Assembly: GCA_937890845.1 (NCBI GenBank)
Contig: CALADR010000024.1
Location: 1 to 6,969, forward strand
Length of the DNA stretch: 6,969 bases
Source of the DNA: an uncultured Bacteroidales bacterium
Lineage (GTDB): Bacteria > Bacteroidota > Bacteroidia > Bacteroidales > UBA932
Reading direction: 5' to 3'
Shown here: positions 6,042 through 6,969 of the stretch, in pieces
Position numbering within the stretch: the first letter of the stretch is position 1
Layout: the number at the start of each line of letters is the position of its first letter
The notes under the pieces: generated by a model
What the model was told of the DNA's origin: nothing
The model's input: only the letters and a program-made list of their open reading frames with translations
The model's database searches: none
Translations under genes and position numbers: made by a program

Positions 6042-6969
6042 TTAGCGTAAATTCTGTACTTTTCTCATCACTCTTAGGAAATTGCCTCCCGCAACCTTGG
6101 AAATATCCTCTTCCGAATAGCCGCGAGCTCTCATTTCTTCAAAAATCTTTCCTGTCATAGAGACATTTTCCATACCGGAAGGAGTGATTTCTATACCGTC
6201 AAAATCAGAGCCTATACCCACATGATCAATACCAGCGACAGAAACTGCATGGTCTATATGGTCAACTATTTTCTTATATGAAGGACGTGGCAGAGCAGCC
6301 AGGCTGTCCTGAATTTTGTACCATGCAGCACGTTTGCCAGGATCTGCAGGGTCTGCTATAAAGGCTGCTTCTACAGCTTCGCCTTCTTCGGCTAAACCAG
6401 ATTTATCCAGAATTTCAGCGAAGCCGCTCTCCAGAAAAACAGGATAAAAATTAATCTGTATTACACCACCATTTTCAGCCAGCACACGTATCATATCATC
6501 TGTCATATTGCGCGGATGATGAGACAGAGCCCTGCAGCAGGAATGCGTGGCTACAACAGGAGCCTCAGAACACTCTACTACATCGTAAAACGACTTGTCT
6601 GAAATATGAGAAACATCTATTATCATCCCAAGCCGATTCATTTCACGTACCACTTCCCTTCCAAATGGACTCAGCCCGTTCCACCGCTTGATTTTTGATG
6701 CACATGAATCACAAATTTCATTGTCAGCAGAATGGCACAGTGTCATATAGCGCACTCCGAAGCGCCAGAATAGTCGTAGTAATGACAACGACTTTCCTAT
6801 CGGAGCTCCATTTTCCATTCCCATGAAAACTGATATAAGACCTTTTGCCTTGTTTTCCAAAGCCTGATCCGGATTAAGAGCAAGCGCAGCAATATCTTTT
6901 GCCTTTTCCAGAACGTCATAGACACCTGCCATAAGTTCCATCGCCTTGAATGCCGCAGCATCACTTGAA
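6042..6969 (-). CDS. Membrane dipeptidase, peptidase family M19 (partial, N-terminus beyond right edge)
   Basis: M19 enzymes are binuclear-zinc dipeptidases that cleave dipeptides, sometimes with D-residues. Relatives include renal dipeptidase. The frame is open through the right edge (last full codon at 6966-6968), so the ATG at 6941 is an internal Met. Counting from it, visible motifs are GMENGAPI (41-48, bridging-zinc Glu43), FGVRYMTLCHS (61-71), GMIIDVSHIS (105-114, zinc His112), PVVATHS (128-134, zinc His133), HPRNMTDDMIRVLAENGGVIQINF (142-165, substrate Arg144, given here as key residues), HVGIGSDFDG (240-249, Asp246) and GGNFLRVM (285-292). The N-terminal HxD zinc ligands and any signal peptide lie outside the window, so catalytic completeness and cellular location cannot be judged. 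An insert at about 171-220 between the NF and SDFDG blocks is typical of longer bacterial members. It converges with cinA across two hairpins. Confidence 0.92.
   Translation of the reverse strand, partial: SSDAAAFKAMELMAGVYDVLEKAKDIAALALNPDQALENKAKGLISVFMGMENGAPIGKSLSLLRLFWRFGVRYMTLCHSADNEICDSCASKIKRWNGLSPFGREVVREMNRLGMIIDVSHISDKSFYDVVECSEAPVVATHSCCRALSHHPRNMTDDMIRVLAENGGVIQINFYPVFLESGFAEILDKSGLAEEGEAVEAAFIADPADPGKRAAWYKIQDSLAALPRPSYKKIVDHIDHAVSVAGIDHVGIGSDFDGIEITPSGMENVSMTGKIFEEMRARGYSEEDISKVAGGNFLRVMRKVQNLR

Noticed and set aside
1..6969. CRISPR array, tRNA, rRNA, insertion sequence or toxin-antitoxin pair
   Set aside because: I saw no regularly spaced repeats, cloverleaf sequence, transposase motifs or paired small genes anywhere in the window.

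Overview
The window looks like a chromosomal segment from a member of the Bacteroidota, most likely the order Bacteroidales. Three things point there. The acyltransferase, the XRE regulator and QueA have sequence styles I associate with that group. Starts lack clear Shine-Dalgarno sequences. Exact matches to the Bacteroidota -7 promoter box (TAnnTTTG) lie upstream of two genes. I cannot name the genus.

Layout from left to right: (1) a PlsC/PlsB-like acyltransferase on the minus strand, cut by the left edge; (2) a 140-bp gap with a probable queA terminator and an acyltransferase promoter; (3) queA on the minus strand, for queuosine tRNA modification; (4) a 545-bp, very AT-rich divergent intergenic region with ten TGTAAA/TTTACA copies and several dyads; (5) a small XRE-family helix-turn-helix regulator on the plus strand; (6) pyrD (quinone-type dihydroorotate dehydrogenase) followed after 13 bp by cinA (NMN deamidase/CinA), very probably one transcription unit; (7) two long perfect hairpins in tandem, where the plus-strand genes meet a minus-strand gene; (8) an M19 membrane-dipeptidase-type peptidase on the minus strand, cut by the right edge.

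Most coding content is housekeeping: phospholipid acylation, tRNA modification, pyrimidine synthesis, pyridine-nucleotide salvage and dipeptide hydrolysis. I see no transposase, integrase, CRISPR array, tRNA or rRNA. The part that ordinary annotation does not explain is the 2500-2944 region. An 11-bp perfect inverted repeat there spans the -7 box, leader and start codon of the XRE gene, and its core TGTAAA...TTTACA is the same word scattered through the upstream 400 bp. The simplest reading is an autoregulated HTH repressor with an unusually large multi-site operator. That is an inference from sequence layout and has not been shown.
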